Source: Candidatus Heimdallarchaeota archaeon (GTDB lineage Archaea > Asgardarchaeota > Heimdallarchaeia > JABLTI01). From it: a stretch of 64,000 nt of DNA. The stretch spans positions 1 through 64,000 of the forward strand of contig JAGXNT010000075.1 of NCBI GenBank assembly GCA_019894765.1, given 5' to 3'. Below the pieces are notes generated by a model. That model ran no database searches. It was not told the DNA's origin and saw only the letters and a program-made list of their open reading frames with translations. A program made the translations under genes and the position numbers. Shown here piece after piece: positions 42,037 through 51,296 of this stretch (its first letter is position 1; each line of letters starts with the position of its first letter).

Positions 42037-42064
42037 CGTGGTTCGAATCCGCGCGGATCCACTA
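42037..42064 (+). repeat. tRNA 3'-end fragment (third copy)
   Basis: CGTGG, TTCGAAT, CCGCG, CGGATCC, A and CTA. The T-stem pairs completely with one G-T pair, so it is the least decayed of the three; CCA has become CTA. It closes the group of acyl-lipid genes on the right, before the TPR gene. Confidence 0.68.
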
Positions 42065-42086
42065 ACTATTTCCTCTGCTTTTCAAA

Positions 42087-43550
42087 TCAAACAACGTCTA
42101 AAACTGCTCTATGTAATTTCTGGACATTTTCTAATTGTTGTTGTTCAGTCAGAATTCGATTAGTTAATTCATTATTAATGGAGGAAGCTTTCGCAAAGAA
42201 TTCAGAAGCATCATCTCGATTAATCAGACCTGACATAAGAGCAATTCCTAAACCTACTAGAGAAGCTATGGATTTTGGATTGATCACTAAACATTTTACG
42301 AAACTATCAATTACACTTTCTAGTTTCACTCTCTTCTCTTTTTTCTCTAAAAGAAAACAACTATGAAGATTTTGCCAACATTCTTGCTCAAGTTGGATTA
42401 CTTTTTTCGACTTCTTGCTATCTTTCTTAGAATTGAAATTTTTATAGACAACCTCAAGATTCAATATGAATTCGTTATATTTGTTTGATAGTTTACCTTG
42501 ATATTCGTCAACCATTTCTGTTATTTCTTCATCAGAGAGTTCAAGTAGTGCTGGGATAAAGGTTGGTCTTACATTTTGTATGAACATATTTTCAATTTTC
42601 TTCTTTGTATCCATATTCTCATTTGTAACTATGGCTTCTTTCACAAAATCCTCTAATGCCTTTTGTATACTTTCTGGAAGTTTATAGCTTTTCTCTGGGA
42701 GAATGTCATTAAAAAGATAGTTTTCTGCTCGTTCCTTAGTTTCTTCAGCTTTCTCAGGATTGTTGGATCCTCTGTAAGCGGCAATTAGAACTTCCCAGGT
42801 ATATTTATCCTTGGGATTAATTTCAAGGGCTTTTTCAAGATAGATTATTGCACTTAGTCTATCTTCTTTCGCAACATATGCATAACCCAAATCTCTTAGG
42901 GATTCAAATTTGGAATCATCCATATCAACAGCTTTCTTTAAAGTCACAATTGCATTATCCCAATCTTTTTTCGTCATTAAATAATGATGACCAAGTATCC
43001 ACCAATAATTTGCATCCTTAGTGTGAAGCTCTTTTAGTTTCAGATAGCATTCGATTATTTTATCAACGTTATTTTTACTTTTGTATATCCCAATCAATTT
43101 TTCCCAATAAGCTTCATTCTCAGGATACAATTCAAGTAACTTCTCTAAACAATCAATTTGCTTTTCAAAGCGTCCTTTATTTCTCCAGAATTCAGAAAGT
43201 GTAAACAAAGCTAGCTCATGCTTTGGATCGATTTCAATGACTTTTTCTAAAAGTGATTTCGTTTTTTCCATTTTTTTCATATAAGAATAAACTACTGCAA
43301 TATTCATGATAGCATTAGTGTCTTCCGGATCGATTACCAGAGCTTTTTCCATTGTCTTAATTGCCTTATTCAATTCAAGTGATGTGAAAATCATTATACC
43401 ATAATTAACCCAAAATGTAGGGTGTTCCTTGAATTGTTCCTCACTTTCAGCATATTTCTCAATTATTTCTGTGAATTTGTTTTCCTTTCGTAATTTGTCA
43501 AGACTTTTCTCAAATTTAAGAAATTCCTTTTTTAAATTTGTTTTTGACAT
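42087..43550 (-). CDS. TPR-repeat protein
   Basis: 487 residues. At least six tetratricopeptide repeats occupy about 37-285: TFWVNYGIMIFTSLELNKAI, LVIDPEDTNAIMNIAVVYSY, VIEIDPKHELALFTLSEFWR, and further copies with the x-A-L-E-I-x-P turn. The remainder is helical. TPR proteins scaffold protein complexes. It has no signal peptide or membrane helix, so it acts in the cytoplasm. The partner is unknown; it is monocistronic, with about 190 nt before its neighbour. Confidence 0.85.
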   Translation of the reverse strand: MSKTNLKKEFLKFEKSLDKLRKENKFTEIIEKYAESEEQFKEHPTFWVNYGIMIFTSLELNKAIKTMEKALVIDPEDTNAIMNIAVVYSYMKKMEKTKSLLEKVIEIDPKHELALFTLSEFWRNKGRFEKQIDCLEKLLELYPENEAYWEKLIGIYKSKNNVDKIIECYLKLKELHTKDANYWWILGHHYLMTKKDWDNAIVTLKKAVDMDDSKFESLRDLGYAYVAKEDRLSAIIYLEKALEINPKDKYTWEVLIAAYRGSNNPEKAEETKERAENYLFNDILPEKSYKLPESIQKALEDFVKEAIVTNENMDTKKKIENMFIQNVRPTFIPALLELSDEEITEMVDEYQGKLSNKYNEFILNLEVVYKNFNSKKDSKKSKKVIQLEQECWQNLHSCFLLEKKEKRVKLESVIDSFVKCLVINPKSIASLVGLGIALMSGLINRDDASEFFAKASSINNELTNRILTEQQQLENVQKLHRAVLDVV

Positions 43551-43738
43551 TAAGAGACTCCCTAGTCACATTCGATTGAGTTATAGTATTTAACAAATTA
43601 TATCATTTCACTTTAAATTATTAACCTTATTATACATTAACGCTTTTTTGGAAAGTACTAAAATCATGAAAGAAAAAGAAAATATGGGTATTACTTTTAT
43701 AAAAATAAAAAAAAGAAGAAATTGATTAAGAGATTTAC

Positions 43739-44038
43739 CTAGACATGGTCAAAATCCCGAATTGTGCGCTCTCGTTTTAACTGACTTAGGAAGGAGGTGA
43801 TTTGTCTATCTGTTCTTTGATCGAATACTTTCTGAACAAATTTCTTCTCGATTAAGGCTTCTAGCTGAATTAACAGTCGATCATCATATGGTTTAAAATC
43901 TAAATCCCCACTTGGAAGCATAGCTATTTTTTCAACTACCGTGAATAGTTTCTTAATCAGAATTTCTTCTATTTCACTATGGATTGTTTCTCGTGTTGAA
44001 ATAACTTCTATTGGAATTTCTTCCTCGTTTTCTGACAT
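43739..44038 (-). CDS. Small acidic protein, unknown
   Basis: 99 residues from ATG 44038. GAGGGAG lies 5 nt upstream, so the longer form from 44071 is unlikely. It is helical: ETIHSEIEEILIKKLFTVVE, then a Lys/Glu-rich helix, then QITSFLSQLKRERTIRDFDH. No family is recognised. It is preceded and followed by AT-rich gaps and is transcribed alone. Confidence 0.55.
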   Translation of the reverse strand: MSENEEEIPIEVISTRETIHSEIEEILIKKLFTVVEKIAMLPSGDLDFKPYDDRLLIQLEALIEKKFVQKVFDQRTDRQITSFLSQLKRERTIRDFDHV

Positions 44039-44192
44039 ACTTGCTCCCTCTAAGTATATTATAGTCGACAAAATATAAAAGACTTCACTGCAGTTAGGAT
44101 AAATTTTTAATGTTTTTCAGAAAAATAAAATAAATTTGGCACTGTATTCTTCTACAAGTGCCTTGCAGGTAATTTTAGAGTTAATCTTGTAT

Positions 44193-44978
44193 TCAGTATT
44201 CGAATATATGAGTTGCCCAATATTCTAGGTGAATTAATTGGCATTCACTCATAATATAGGAACCAAAGCTTGCAATAAATGTAGTACAAGCGCCAGCACC
44301 ATAGTGAATAGGTATAAAGTAACTAGCTTCAATAGTATTGAGTGCGTTGACTACTTCCATATCAGTCATGGTTTGACAACCAGGACCTAAAGGTAACATA
44401 GCCACATCAATTAAACCTGTGAGTTGTGAATATTCAGCAATGTTTTTTGAATCGCCAGCATGGAAAAAGGTGAAGCCATCTATATCAACATTATAGCTTG
44501 TCCAGTTAGCTTCTGCTGGATGACTTGCGGGAAAGATATCTACCGGGAGTGTATACATGTAAAAAGGAGTAATAGTTAATGAACCAAATTCTAAAACATC
44601 TTCAGGATCAACACCAATACCACCGCGAGAAGCAAGTTCTACAGTCATATTGTCAGGCATGATATAGATTGTCTCTGCATACTCAATTATGTTAAGTGAT
44701 GCGGGATCATAATGATCTCCATGCGGATGTGTAATTAGAATGTAATCAGCAGGTAAGTTCGAGTATGATGAATCCAAATTGTATGGATCAATGTAAATAC
44801 GTGTATCCTCTGTTTCTATCATAACTCCTGCATTGTATAATAATTTGAAAGTTATTGTGCTAGTATCATTACTATTATTTCTTAATGGAATAACTATTGA
44901 TGGCACCGCAACTGTTGTGACTACAACAATAACTCCTAAACTAATTAGGATATTCCGAGTAATTTTTGAAATTGCCAT
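44193..44978 (-). CDS. Membrane-anchored metallo-beta-lactamase-fold hydrolase
   Basis: 261 residues. A hydrophobic N-terminus (ITRNILISLGVIVVVTTVAV) anchors it in the membrane or acts as a signal, and the fold follows: ILITHPHGDHYDP is the HxHxDH zinc motif, FFHAGDSKNIAEY holds the bridging Asp, and IPIHYGAG the last His. It is closest to the UlaG-like branch (L-ascorbate-6-phosphate lactonase type). Being outside the cell is unusual for that branch, so its substrate is open. Confidence 0.78.
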   Translation of the reverse strand: MAISKITRNILISLGVIVVVTTVAVPSIVIPLRNNSNDTSTITFKLLYNAGVMIETEDTRIYIDPYNLDSSYSNLPADYILITHPHGDHYDPASLNIIEYAETIYIMPDNMTVELASRGGIGVDPEDVLEFGSLTITPFYMYTLPVDIFPASHPAEANWTSYNVDIDGFTFFHAGDSKNIAEYSQLTGLIDVAMLPLGPGCQTMTDMEVVNALNTIEASYFIPIHYGAGACTTFIASFGSYIMSECQLIHLEYWATHIFEY

Positions 44979-45154
44979 AATATTTCTTCTTCTTTCGAGC
45001 AGTTTTAAGGTTTCTCATATTTCTGAGAATGGATTCGCATTAATTACTAGAACTACATATAGAATAGGCGATTTATTTGCTAATTTACTGCAAGAAACTT
45101 ATCAACTTCAGCATTACTTGTGCTCAAAGAAATAATAAAGAAAAAGAGAGAGAA

Positions 45155-45172
45155 CGCCCCAAATAAGGGGTG
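45155..45172 (-). terminator. GC-rich hairpin terminator
   Basis: CGCCCC and GGGGTG pair (one G-T) around AAATAA. On the minus strand it lies just after the surface protein gene and is followed by a T/C-rich tail. Confidence 0.55.
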
Positions 45173-45180
45173 CATTCATT

Positions 45181-46974
45181 TTATCTTTGTGGTCTGAGGA
45201 TTAACAGAGTAATTACGATTGGTAGTATGATTAGAACTATCAACATCACCCATAATAAGAAATTACTATGTGTTACTCCAGCTTTAGCCGCTTCCACAAC
45301 GAAATCTGCGACATCGGTTTCCGCAGTATTGTAATATTCATCGATGGCTCTAACCCAGATTTCTACTGTTTCACCAGTTGTTGCTAACACTACAAAACTA
45401 GCTGTCCAAGTATCAGTTGCAATTTGACTCATAGCTATCGAGTACTGCCTACCTTTTACTCTATATAGGACATCAACAGATAACAGAGCACTTGTCTCAT
45501 TAATTGTTACTGTGACTGTAATGTTTTGCAGGGTTGTAATTATCTCTGGTATTTCATCAATTGTAATTTCAGGAGCTTTAAGATCATGTGGGATTATTTT
45601 TATTAAGTAAAAGTCTCCACTATTGCCGAGTTTTAGAATGTTATTTCCTGAATCATTTAGCCAAATGTAGAATTGTATATGAGTAAATATAGGATAACCA
45701 CCAGCGAAATGATGCTTGTATTCGTACCAAGTATTATTTACTCCAGTTTCATTGAGAACCATTGCTACTTCTTGCCAATCTCCTTCATCAATTCTATAAG
45801 TCATATTGCAGATATCTAAAGGTGATTGTTCAGTAACATTCAGAAAGACAATTATTTCCTGATCTATCGTTAACTGATATTCATAATCTAGTTCTGCCGT
45901 TGGGTTTAAATGATCCCAATGAACAGAAGTTACTTCCCATGGTTCATATTGCGCATCTAGAAATTTATGATATTGTCCATCAGTATTATTTGCGAAAAGT
46001 TCCCAGTTGATTTTGGTGCCTATTGGATAACTAGAGAAAGTAAAATTAAATTGATCAGTAGTAAGATTCTCCATTTGTGAGAATACCCAAGGACCATCAT
46101 CAATAGAGTAATTTGCATAAACTGAATCAATATCAAAGAAATCATCGGTTACTGTAACATTGAGTTTTAATGTGTCATTGAAATCAATAGTTACAGGTAT
46201 AGGGTCAAGGTAGCTTAGTTCTGGTCCAACGACTGTTACTGAGAAAGATAACTCATCAACATTTAAAGCAGAGCTATTATCTTTAGCCTTTACTTTAATT
46301 GTACGAACACCTCTGACATCATGCACACAATTCCAGTTCCACTTATAATTTGTTTGTCCGGGGAAGGGATCATCGATTTGATATCTTTGATTATTATCAA
46401 CAAAGAATTCAACCAAACTAATACCTGAAATATCAATAATATCTACTTCTACAGTATAAATACCCCAGACTTCTTCAAGAGCAACGCTTGGATGGATATA
46501 GGTTATATCAGGCAACTCTGTATCAATGAAGATATTACCGCCAGACCATTCAACTATACTGCTTTTTTCATCAGTGTTTGTAATAGCAACAACAGTTACG
46601 TTGTAATTGGCTGAATCCAAATGAGATCCATTATATAATACTGGTGAAAGTATCTGAGCTTCAAAAGTAGCTTCATCTTGTCTACCAAATGTTTTGGATG
46701 CATTGTAACTATCATAATCATTTGCTAAAATAGTAGCAGAGGATTGATTAACGTATAACCGCAAAAATTCTGTATAAAGGTCATAATTGAATCCTGTTAA
46801 AGTAATTTCAACAGAAACTTCAATTTGGTAATTAATGTTAGAAATCACTTCAAGAATATCTAATGTGGGACTCTCAGCAGCTGCATCTTTCATTTGTAGG
46901 GACACTAATGAAACGAATGGTAAGACCAATAAGATTAGTGTCATTGTTGTAAGTTTCTTTGAACGTATTTTCAA
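45181..46974 (-). CDS. Secreted Ig-like repeat surface protein, membrane-anchored
   Basis: 597 residues. Residues 1-35 are a signal peptide (LTTMTLILLVLPFVSLVSL, then QMKDAAAES). The body is beta-rich with Ig-like modules, e.g. WGIYTVEVDIIDISGISLVE, HDVRGVRTIKVKAKDNSSAL and WTASFVVLATTGETVEIWVR. A C-terminal membrane helix (SNFLLWVMLIVLIILPIVIT) precedes a short basic tail. The layout suits an S-layer-like or cell-surface component. No catalytic motif is seen. Confidence 0.75.
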   Translation of the reverse strand: MKIRSKKLTTMTLILLVLPFVSLVSLQMKDAAAESPTLDILEVISNINYQIEVSVEITLTGFNYDLYTEFLRLYVNQSSATILANDYDSYNASKTFGRQDEATFEAQILSPVLYNGSHLDSANYNVTVVAITNTDEKSSIVEWSGGNIFIDTELPDITYIHPSVALEEVWGIYTVEVDIIDISGISLVEFFVDNNQRYQIDDPFPGQTNYKWNWNCVHDVRGVRTIKVKAKDNSSALNVDELSFSVTVVGPELSYLDPIPVTIDFNDTLKLNVTVTDDFFDIDSVYANYSIDDGPWVFSQMENLTTDQFNFTFSSYPIGTKINWELFANNTDGQYHKFLDAQYEPWEVTSVHWDHLNPTAELDYEYQLTIDQEIIVFLNVTEQSPLDICNMTYRIDEGDWQEVAMVLNETGVNNTWYEYKHHFAGGYPIFTHIQFYIWLNDSGNNILKLGNSGDFYLIKIIPHDLKAPEITIDEIPEIITTLQNITVTVTINETSALLSVDVLYRVKGRQYSIAMSQIATDTWTASFVVLATTGETVEIWVRAIDEYYNTAETDVADFVVEAAKAGVTHSNFLLWVMLIVLIILPIVITLLILRPQR

Positions 46975-47285
46975 TATCTTTCACCTAGATTTAGATTAAT
47001 CGTCAAATATTGAATTTTGTTAACTTGATTTGTTTTATCAGTTAACTGTCTCTAAATTATTAATGTTTTTAAAGTTTCCACCCTTTCGAAGTTGGGGTAA
47101 CTTCAAAAGGTTTACCCATATTCTCGAAATTATTTTCATTTAGAAAGAAGTTTATTTAAGAATTTTAAGATAAATAGGTTTTCAGAAAATCAATTTTTGT
47201 TTCAAACAACAAATAAAGAGAGAATTAAGAAGATTTATTAATAGCATACAAGCGCATGTCAATTAACTCAACGGAGGAAAACCCC
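46975..47285. other. Divergent intergenic region with an 11-bp hairpin
   Basis: This 311-nt gap lies between the divergent surface protein gene and rps17e. CCTTT/AAAGG and GAAGTT/AACTTC (47082-47110) form a hairpin with one internal mismatch and loop GGGGT. It has no T-run. AT-rich promoter-like runs flank it. Its role is unknown. Confidence 0.5.
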
Positions 47286-47531
47286 ATGGGTAATATTCGA
47301 TCCCAGAAGATTAAACGAACCTCAAAGGAATTAGTTGCCAAGTATCACCAGCATCTCTCAACTGATTTCGATAAAAATAAAATATTGGTAAACAAATTGA
47401 CCAATGTTGGATCCAAACGAATGAGAAACCGAATTGCTGGTTATGTTACTAGAATAATGGTACAAATTAAAGATGGCAAAGTTCAAGTCATCGAAAAACT
47501 AGCTGTTGGTGGAGCAACCCAATTTAAATAG
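47286..47531 (+). CDS. rps17e: 30S ribosomal protein S17e
   Basis: 81 residues from ATG 47286, chosen because GGAGG lies 7 nt upstream; an upstream in-frame ATG at 47256 is inside the leader. GNIRSQKIKRTSKELVAKYH is the S17e start, and RNRIAGYVTRIMVQ the conserved C-terminal half. It is an archaeal/eukaryotic small-subunit protein, slightly longer than most archaeal forms (62-70). Confidence 0.92.
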   Translation: MGNIRSQKIKRTSKELVAKYHQHLSTDFDKNKILVNKLTNVGSKRMRNRIAGYVTRIMVQIKDGKVQVIEKLAVGGATQFK

Positions 47532-47605
47532 TTTTTTTAGAAATATTCTACCAACATCTCTTCATAATTTCTATTTTAAGAAAAATATGTGAAATTAGGA
47601 GTTTT

Positions 47606-48847
47606 TTATGAAAGATGTTTCAAAACTTCGTTTTTGACATTTCGAAAGTTCTTTCTCGCCATTTCAATTGTTGATCCTAAACCCATTAATAGAGTATATG
47701 AGTGAGAATTATTTCCAACAGGGAAGGGGGGGCTAAGAACACCATCGATGATTGCAGCTCTCTCAAATCTAGCTATTTTATTGAAAGTTGATGGAACTGT
47801 AATCTTAGAGAAAGTAGCAAATCCATTTAGCTTGATTTCTCCTGTTATTTTTCCTTTTTCAACAATCTCAATTAATTCTTTGGCTATGTTTTTGTTGGCT
47901 AATTCATTGATAGCAATGAAGGGAACAGTTACTCTAGGATTTACTTCAATAACAAATACTCCGTCATCACCTACTACTAAATCTACCCCAATAAATCCGT
48001 TAAGATTCATTTGTTCTACAAGTTTAACGGAGGTTTCAATTATCTCATCCTTGTAGTCTGGAATGCTATATGGGACTTCACCACCCACATAATCCCCGAC
48101 CTTCTTCTTTGAATCCATTCGAAGATTTTGGTGATTTATTGATATAGGGACGACATTTTCACCATTTACTAATAAACTTGCACTAATTGGTGTGCCTTGT
48201 ATGAATTCTTGAACAATGCAATTATCCATACTTGTTACTGCATGGGCTGCTTGTAAACCAAACCTTAAGTCACTAGGGTTAGTTACTTTTGTAAGACCTT
48301 GACAACCAACACCATCTATTGGTTTGACAATCAATGGATAACCAAGAATATCAATATCACTTAAGATATTATCAAAAGAATCGTTGTATGAAGGAGCGAA
48401 TGTTGCAGGAACGTTTAAACCTAGTTCTTTCGCTAAGTTCATTGTTTTTAATTTATCACCTGCTTGTTCAATAGCTTCTGGAGTACTTCCAAGGAAGGTT
48501 GCTTGCGAATTCACAATAATGGATGAGAGATCTTTTAGGATTCCTTTGGATTCCGGAGCCAATGTTAGCACATAATCTACTTGATCTGTGAAATCTTTAA
48601 TTCCACTTAGGAAATCCTCATGAGTAGAAACTGATTTGAATTCATGAATAGGGGAAATACGAATGTGCTGCATTAATCGATGATCAATTAAAGTAGCGAT
48701 TTTGTAACCTAATTGAGCGAATTGTTCAATGCATGATCTTAGAATGGAATAACCTTCAGCAAGTGTATTTACAGGAAGGTCTTCTTCTGCAAAACCACCA
48801 CCAACAATATAGTCCACAATTAGGATTCGTTTCAAATATTGACACAT
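47606..48847 (-). CDS. ATP-grasp ligase, MfnD-like (tyramine-glutamate ligase)
   Basis: 413 residues. ILIVDYIVGGGFAEEDLPVN begins the family N-domain, LTLAPESKGIL and AGDKLKTMNLAKELGLNVPA follow, PLIVKPIDGVGCQGL holds the ATP lysine, and GDYVGGEVPYS and GFIGVDLVVGDDGVFVIEVN (with NPR next) the C-terminal ATP-grasp metal site. It resembles archaeal COG1821/MfnD, which joins tyramine and glutamate in methanofuran synthesis. That fits the fwd genes at 24-30 kb. Other small-molecule ligases cannot be excluded. Confidence 0.7.
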   Translation of the reverse strand: MCQYLKRILIVDYIVGGGFAEEDLPVNTLAEGYSILRSCIEQFAQLGYKIATLIDHRLMQHIRISPIHEFKSVSTHEDFLSGIKDFTDQVDYVLTLAPESKGILKDLSSIIVNSQATFLGSTPEAIEQAGDKLKTMNLAKELGLNVPATFAPSYNDSFDNILSDIDILGYPLIVKPIDGVGCQGLTKVTNPSDLRFGLQAAHAVTSMDNCIVQEFIQGTPISASLLVNGENVVPISINHQNLRMDSKKKVGDYVGGEVPYSIPDYKDEIIETSVKLVEQMNLNGFIGVDLVVGDDGVFVIEVNPRVTVPFIAINELANKNIAKELIEIVEKGKITGEIKLNGFATFSKITVPSTFNKIARFERAAIIDGVLSPPFPVGNNSHSYTLLMGLGSTIEMARKNFRNVKNEVLKHLS

Positions 48848-48935
48848 CCGAGTTCTTTACGCGAACTCGGCAATTGACATTTGCTTATAACTTTTTGCCA
48901 AATGCTGAAAAGAGAGGTAATGAGAAAAATGAAAT

Positions 48936-49625
48936 CTATTTCTTCAAACTTGGGAAGAAATAGGTTTTGTCTTTCTTATCGATATATGCAATTTCTTGTT
49001 CAACTAAAGAAACAAGTGCGAATTCTATTCTTTCTTTTTGCCAACCTGTTAGAGAAGCTACTTCTTCAAAAGTAGTTAAACCATTCACGGAAGCTATACT
49101 AAGTATGGTTAGCACATCAGATTCTAGTTCTGCAGGTTTAAAAGTAATGAGGAATCCTTTACTCTTCATTTTATTCAGTTTTGGAATTATACCAGATTCC
49201 GCTAAATATTCCAATGCTTTTTTAATTTCCTTTTTTGGAGCTTCCCAATTTGGCCTTGTCTTAGCAAAGACATTGCAAAAATCATCAAAGACGATTACAC
49301 CCCCAAAATCACTACTTTCTTCTAAACCAACTTCTAATATTTCTTTTGCTAAAAATTGATCATACTTGTTTTTATCTTTGAATCTACTTCTTCTTACTTT
49401 TTCCCCAATTCCTATTAATTCAGGCATACCTGCTTCTTTACGGAGCTTCACAAGACGATCATCTACAACATGTGTTCCTTTTATTTCATCCCGGTATTTT
49501 TGCTCGAGATCAAGAACTCCATTTTGTAAAACCTTTTTTCGTTTTTCTTTATCTTTTTCTTCGACATCCTCTAGTTCTTCTGCAAATTTTTTATAAGCAT
49601 CACTAACTTTTTCTTTGTCACTCAA
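48936..49625 (-). CDS. ESCRT-II subunit Vps22/EAP30 homologue
   Basis: 229 residues. The N-terminal third is a charged coiled coil. Two winged-helix domains follow (about 85-163 and 165-229), as in EAP30-fold ESCRT-II proteins. Family-like segments are LAKEILEVGLEESSDFGGVI, IKKALEYLAESGIIPKL, GFLITFKPAELESDVLTIL, and LTGWQKERIEFALVSLVEQE with IAYIDKKDKTYFFPSL. From memory these parallel human EAP30: its GGLITLEEL, P-A-E-L-x-D, LKWETERARQVLEHLLKEGL and W-L-P-A-L. ESCRT-II bridges ubiquitinated cargo to ESCRT-III. No other ESCRT gene is in the window. Confidence 0.85.
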   Translation of the reverse strand: MSDKEKVSDAYKKFAEELEDVEEKDKEKRKKVLQNGVLDLEQKYRDEIKGTHVVDDRLVKLRKEAGMPELIGIGEKVRRSRFKDKNKYDQFLAKEILEVGLEESSDFGGVIVFDDFCNVFAKTRPNWEAPKKEIKKALEYLAESGIIPKLNKMKSKGFLITFKPAELESDVLTILSIASVNGLTTFEEVASLTGWQKERIEFALVSLVEQEIAYIDKKDKTYFFPSLKK

Positions 49626-49863
49626 GGAAACAACCTCATTTATCTTTGAGAGGACTACTTTTATTTATCTTTTCAAATGAAAGTATTCTACTAATTATTA
49701 ATAACATGTGTCTTCAGTAAATTAAACCTTTCATTTCAAAATTATTGGAAAATTTAAGACAGAAGTGGGAACCATAGAGCCATAGATTTGAATAATATCT
49801 TTACTATTTCAATAGAAAGACTTTTCATAATGGCAAAAAACTTGTCAGATTGTAGTAATAAAG

Positions 49864-49870
49864 TATATAA
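49864..49870 (+). promoter_or_regulatory. TATA box of the beta-CASP RNase gene
   Basis: TATATAA inside AGTATATAAA lies 34-40 nt before the TTG start at 49904. This predicts a leader of about 10 nt or less. Confidence 0.55.
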
Positions 49871-49903
49871 ACAAAAATCATGTGGATTTGGTCGTGAACA
49901 TAT

Positions 49904-51259
49904 TTGATTAAAGTAACGGTATTTGGTGCTGCGAAAGAAATCGGTAGAAGTGCCATTCTCGTCGAAGACAAAGATACAAAGATTCTATTAGATTGTGGTC
50001 TAAAAATTAGACCAAAAGAGCCAACAGAAGCTCCTATAGGATTAAAGAAACACGCTCCTGAAATACAAAGTATTGTAATTTCTCATGCCCATTTTGATCA
50101 CACTGGGTATTTACCTAAAATGGTTCAAGAAGGATGTCATAATGTACATATGACACATCCAACCAAAGATATCTCTGCAATTCTATGGAGAGATCATCTG
50201 AAGATTGAGGGTGCTCGTCATTGGAATGAAGATGACATGTATGAAACTCTTCGTACAATAAAAACTCATTATTATGATCAAGAATTTAGATTAGCTGATG
50301 GGGTCACTGCGACATATTTTGACGCTGGTCATATTTTAGGCTCAGCCAGTATACTTCTTGATTGGAAAGGTCAACTTATTTTTTACACTGGAGATATTAA
50401 TACTTTCCAAACACCATATCATGATTCAAATAAGTATCCTACCTTAGAAGATATTTCCTTATTGATCTCTGAATCGACAAATGGTCTTCGAGATTTACCC
50501 AATCGTGAAGTTCCAAATGAAGATATAATTGCTGCAATTTATAGAACATATCAAAGAGGAGGAATTACTATTATTCCAACATTTGCATTAGGTAGAGCAC
50601 AGGAAATTGAAGCTATACTTGCAAGAGAGTTCTTAAATAAAAGCTTCAGGATTTTTGTTGATGGCATGATCCTTAAAATGAATGAAATCTATCGAATGTA
50701 TTTTCATGAATATTGGGTTTCAAAGAGAATTGTGAAATGGTGTAAAGATTACAAATTAGAGGTACCATTTGATTTAAAAAATTTCATTCCAGTATCAAGA
50801 AATCTTGCAGATAATCTTAATACTTACAGAAAAATGATTGTTTCTGAGAAAAAACCCAATATTATTCTCTCAACATCAGGAATGATGGAAGGTGGACCAA
50901 TTCATTCGTATTTAAATCACGCTGCTGGTAATCCTGATAATTTGATAGCAATCTCAGGATATCAAGTTGAAGAAACCATAGGAAGAGAAATTCTTGATGG
51001 AGCAAAATCTGTAGAACTTTTTAAATGGGGAGATAAGAAAGGATTCAAAGTAGATATTAATGCAGAAGTGAAGCAATTCCAATTCTCTGGACACGCACAA
51101 AGAAATGAGTTATTAAAAATGCTCAAAGCAATTAATAGCAAAAACGTTCTTCTTGTTCATGGGGCAGAGGCAGCAGGAGAATCTATCAAAACGGATTTAG
51201 AAAATGGAAGAGAAGTCAAAATTCCTAATTTGAGAGAAGCAATTGAATATGATAACTAA
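49904..51259 (+). CDS. Beta-CASP ribonuclease, aCPSF2 type
   Basis: 451 residues. The metallo-beta-lactamase core has SHAHFDHTGYLP (HxHxDH), FDAGHILGSAS and FYTGDIN. The beta-CASP part has ESTNGLRD, IIPTFALGRAQEIEAIL, ILSTSGMMEGGP and QFQFSGHAQRNELLKML, with the final His in LVHGAEAAGE. There is no N-terminal KH region, which separates it from aCPSF1; it is the shorter aCPSF2-type RNase, a 5'-3' exo- or endonuclease in RNA processing. The start is TTG 49904. It converges with rpoK. Confidence 0.92.
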   Translation: MIKVTVFGAAKEIGRSAILVEDKDTKILLDCGLKIRPKEPTEAPIGLKKHAPEIQSIVISHAHFDHTGYLPKMVQEGCHNVHMTHPTKDISAILWRDHLKIEGARHWNEDDMYETLRTIKTHYYDQEFRLADGVTATYFDAGHILGSASILLDWKGQLIFYTGDINTFQTPYHDSNKYPTLEDISLLISESTNGLRDLPNREVPNEDIIAAIYRTYQRGGITIIPTFALGRAQEIEAILAREFLNKSFRIFVDGMILKMNEIYRMYFHEYWVSKRIVKWCKDYKLEVPFDLKNFIPVSRNLADNLNTYRKMIVSEKKPNIILSTSGMMEGGPIHSYLNHAAGNPDNLIAISGYQVEETIGREILDGAKSVELFKWGDKKGFKVDINAEVKQFQFSGHAQRNELLKMLKAINSKNVLLVHGAEAAGESIKTDLENGREVKIPNLREAIEYDN

Positions 51260-51296
51260 TAAGAAATCGTTTAGGAGAATAATCTCTCTGACGGTT

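Noticed and set aside
37096..42064. Split-tRNA 3' halves as an explanation of the three fragments
   Set aside because: Upstream of each fragment I see no 3' anticodon strand or variable loop and no paired leader sequence, and CCA is eroded in the third copy; integration remnants fit better.
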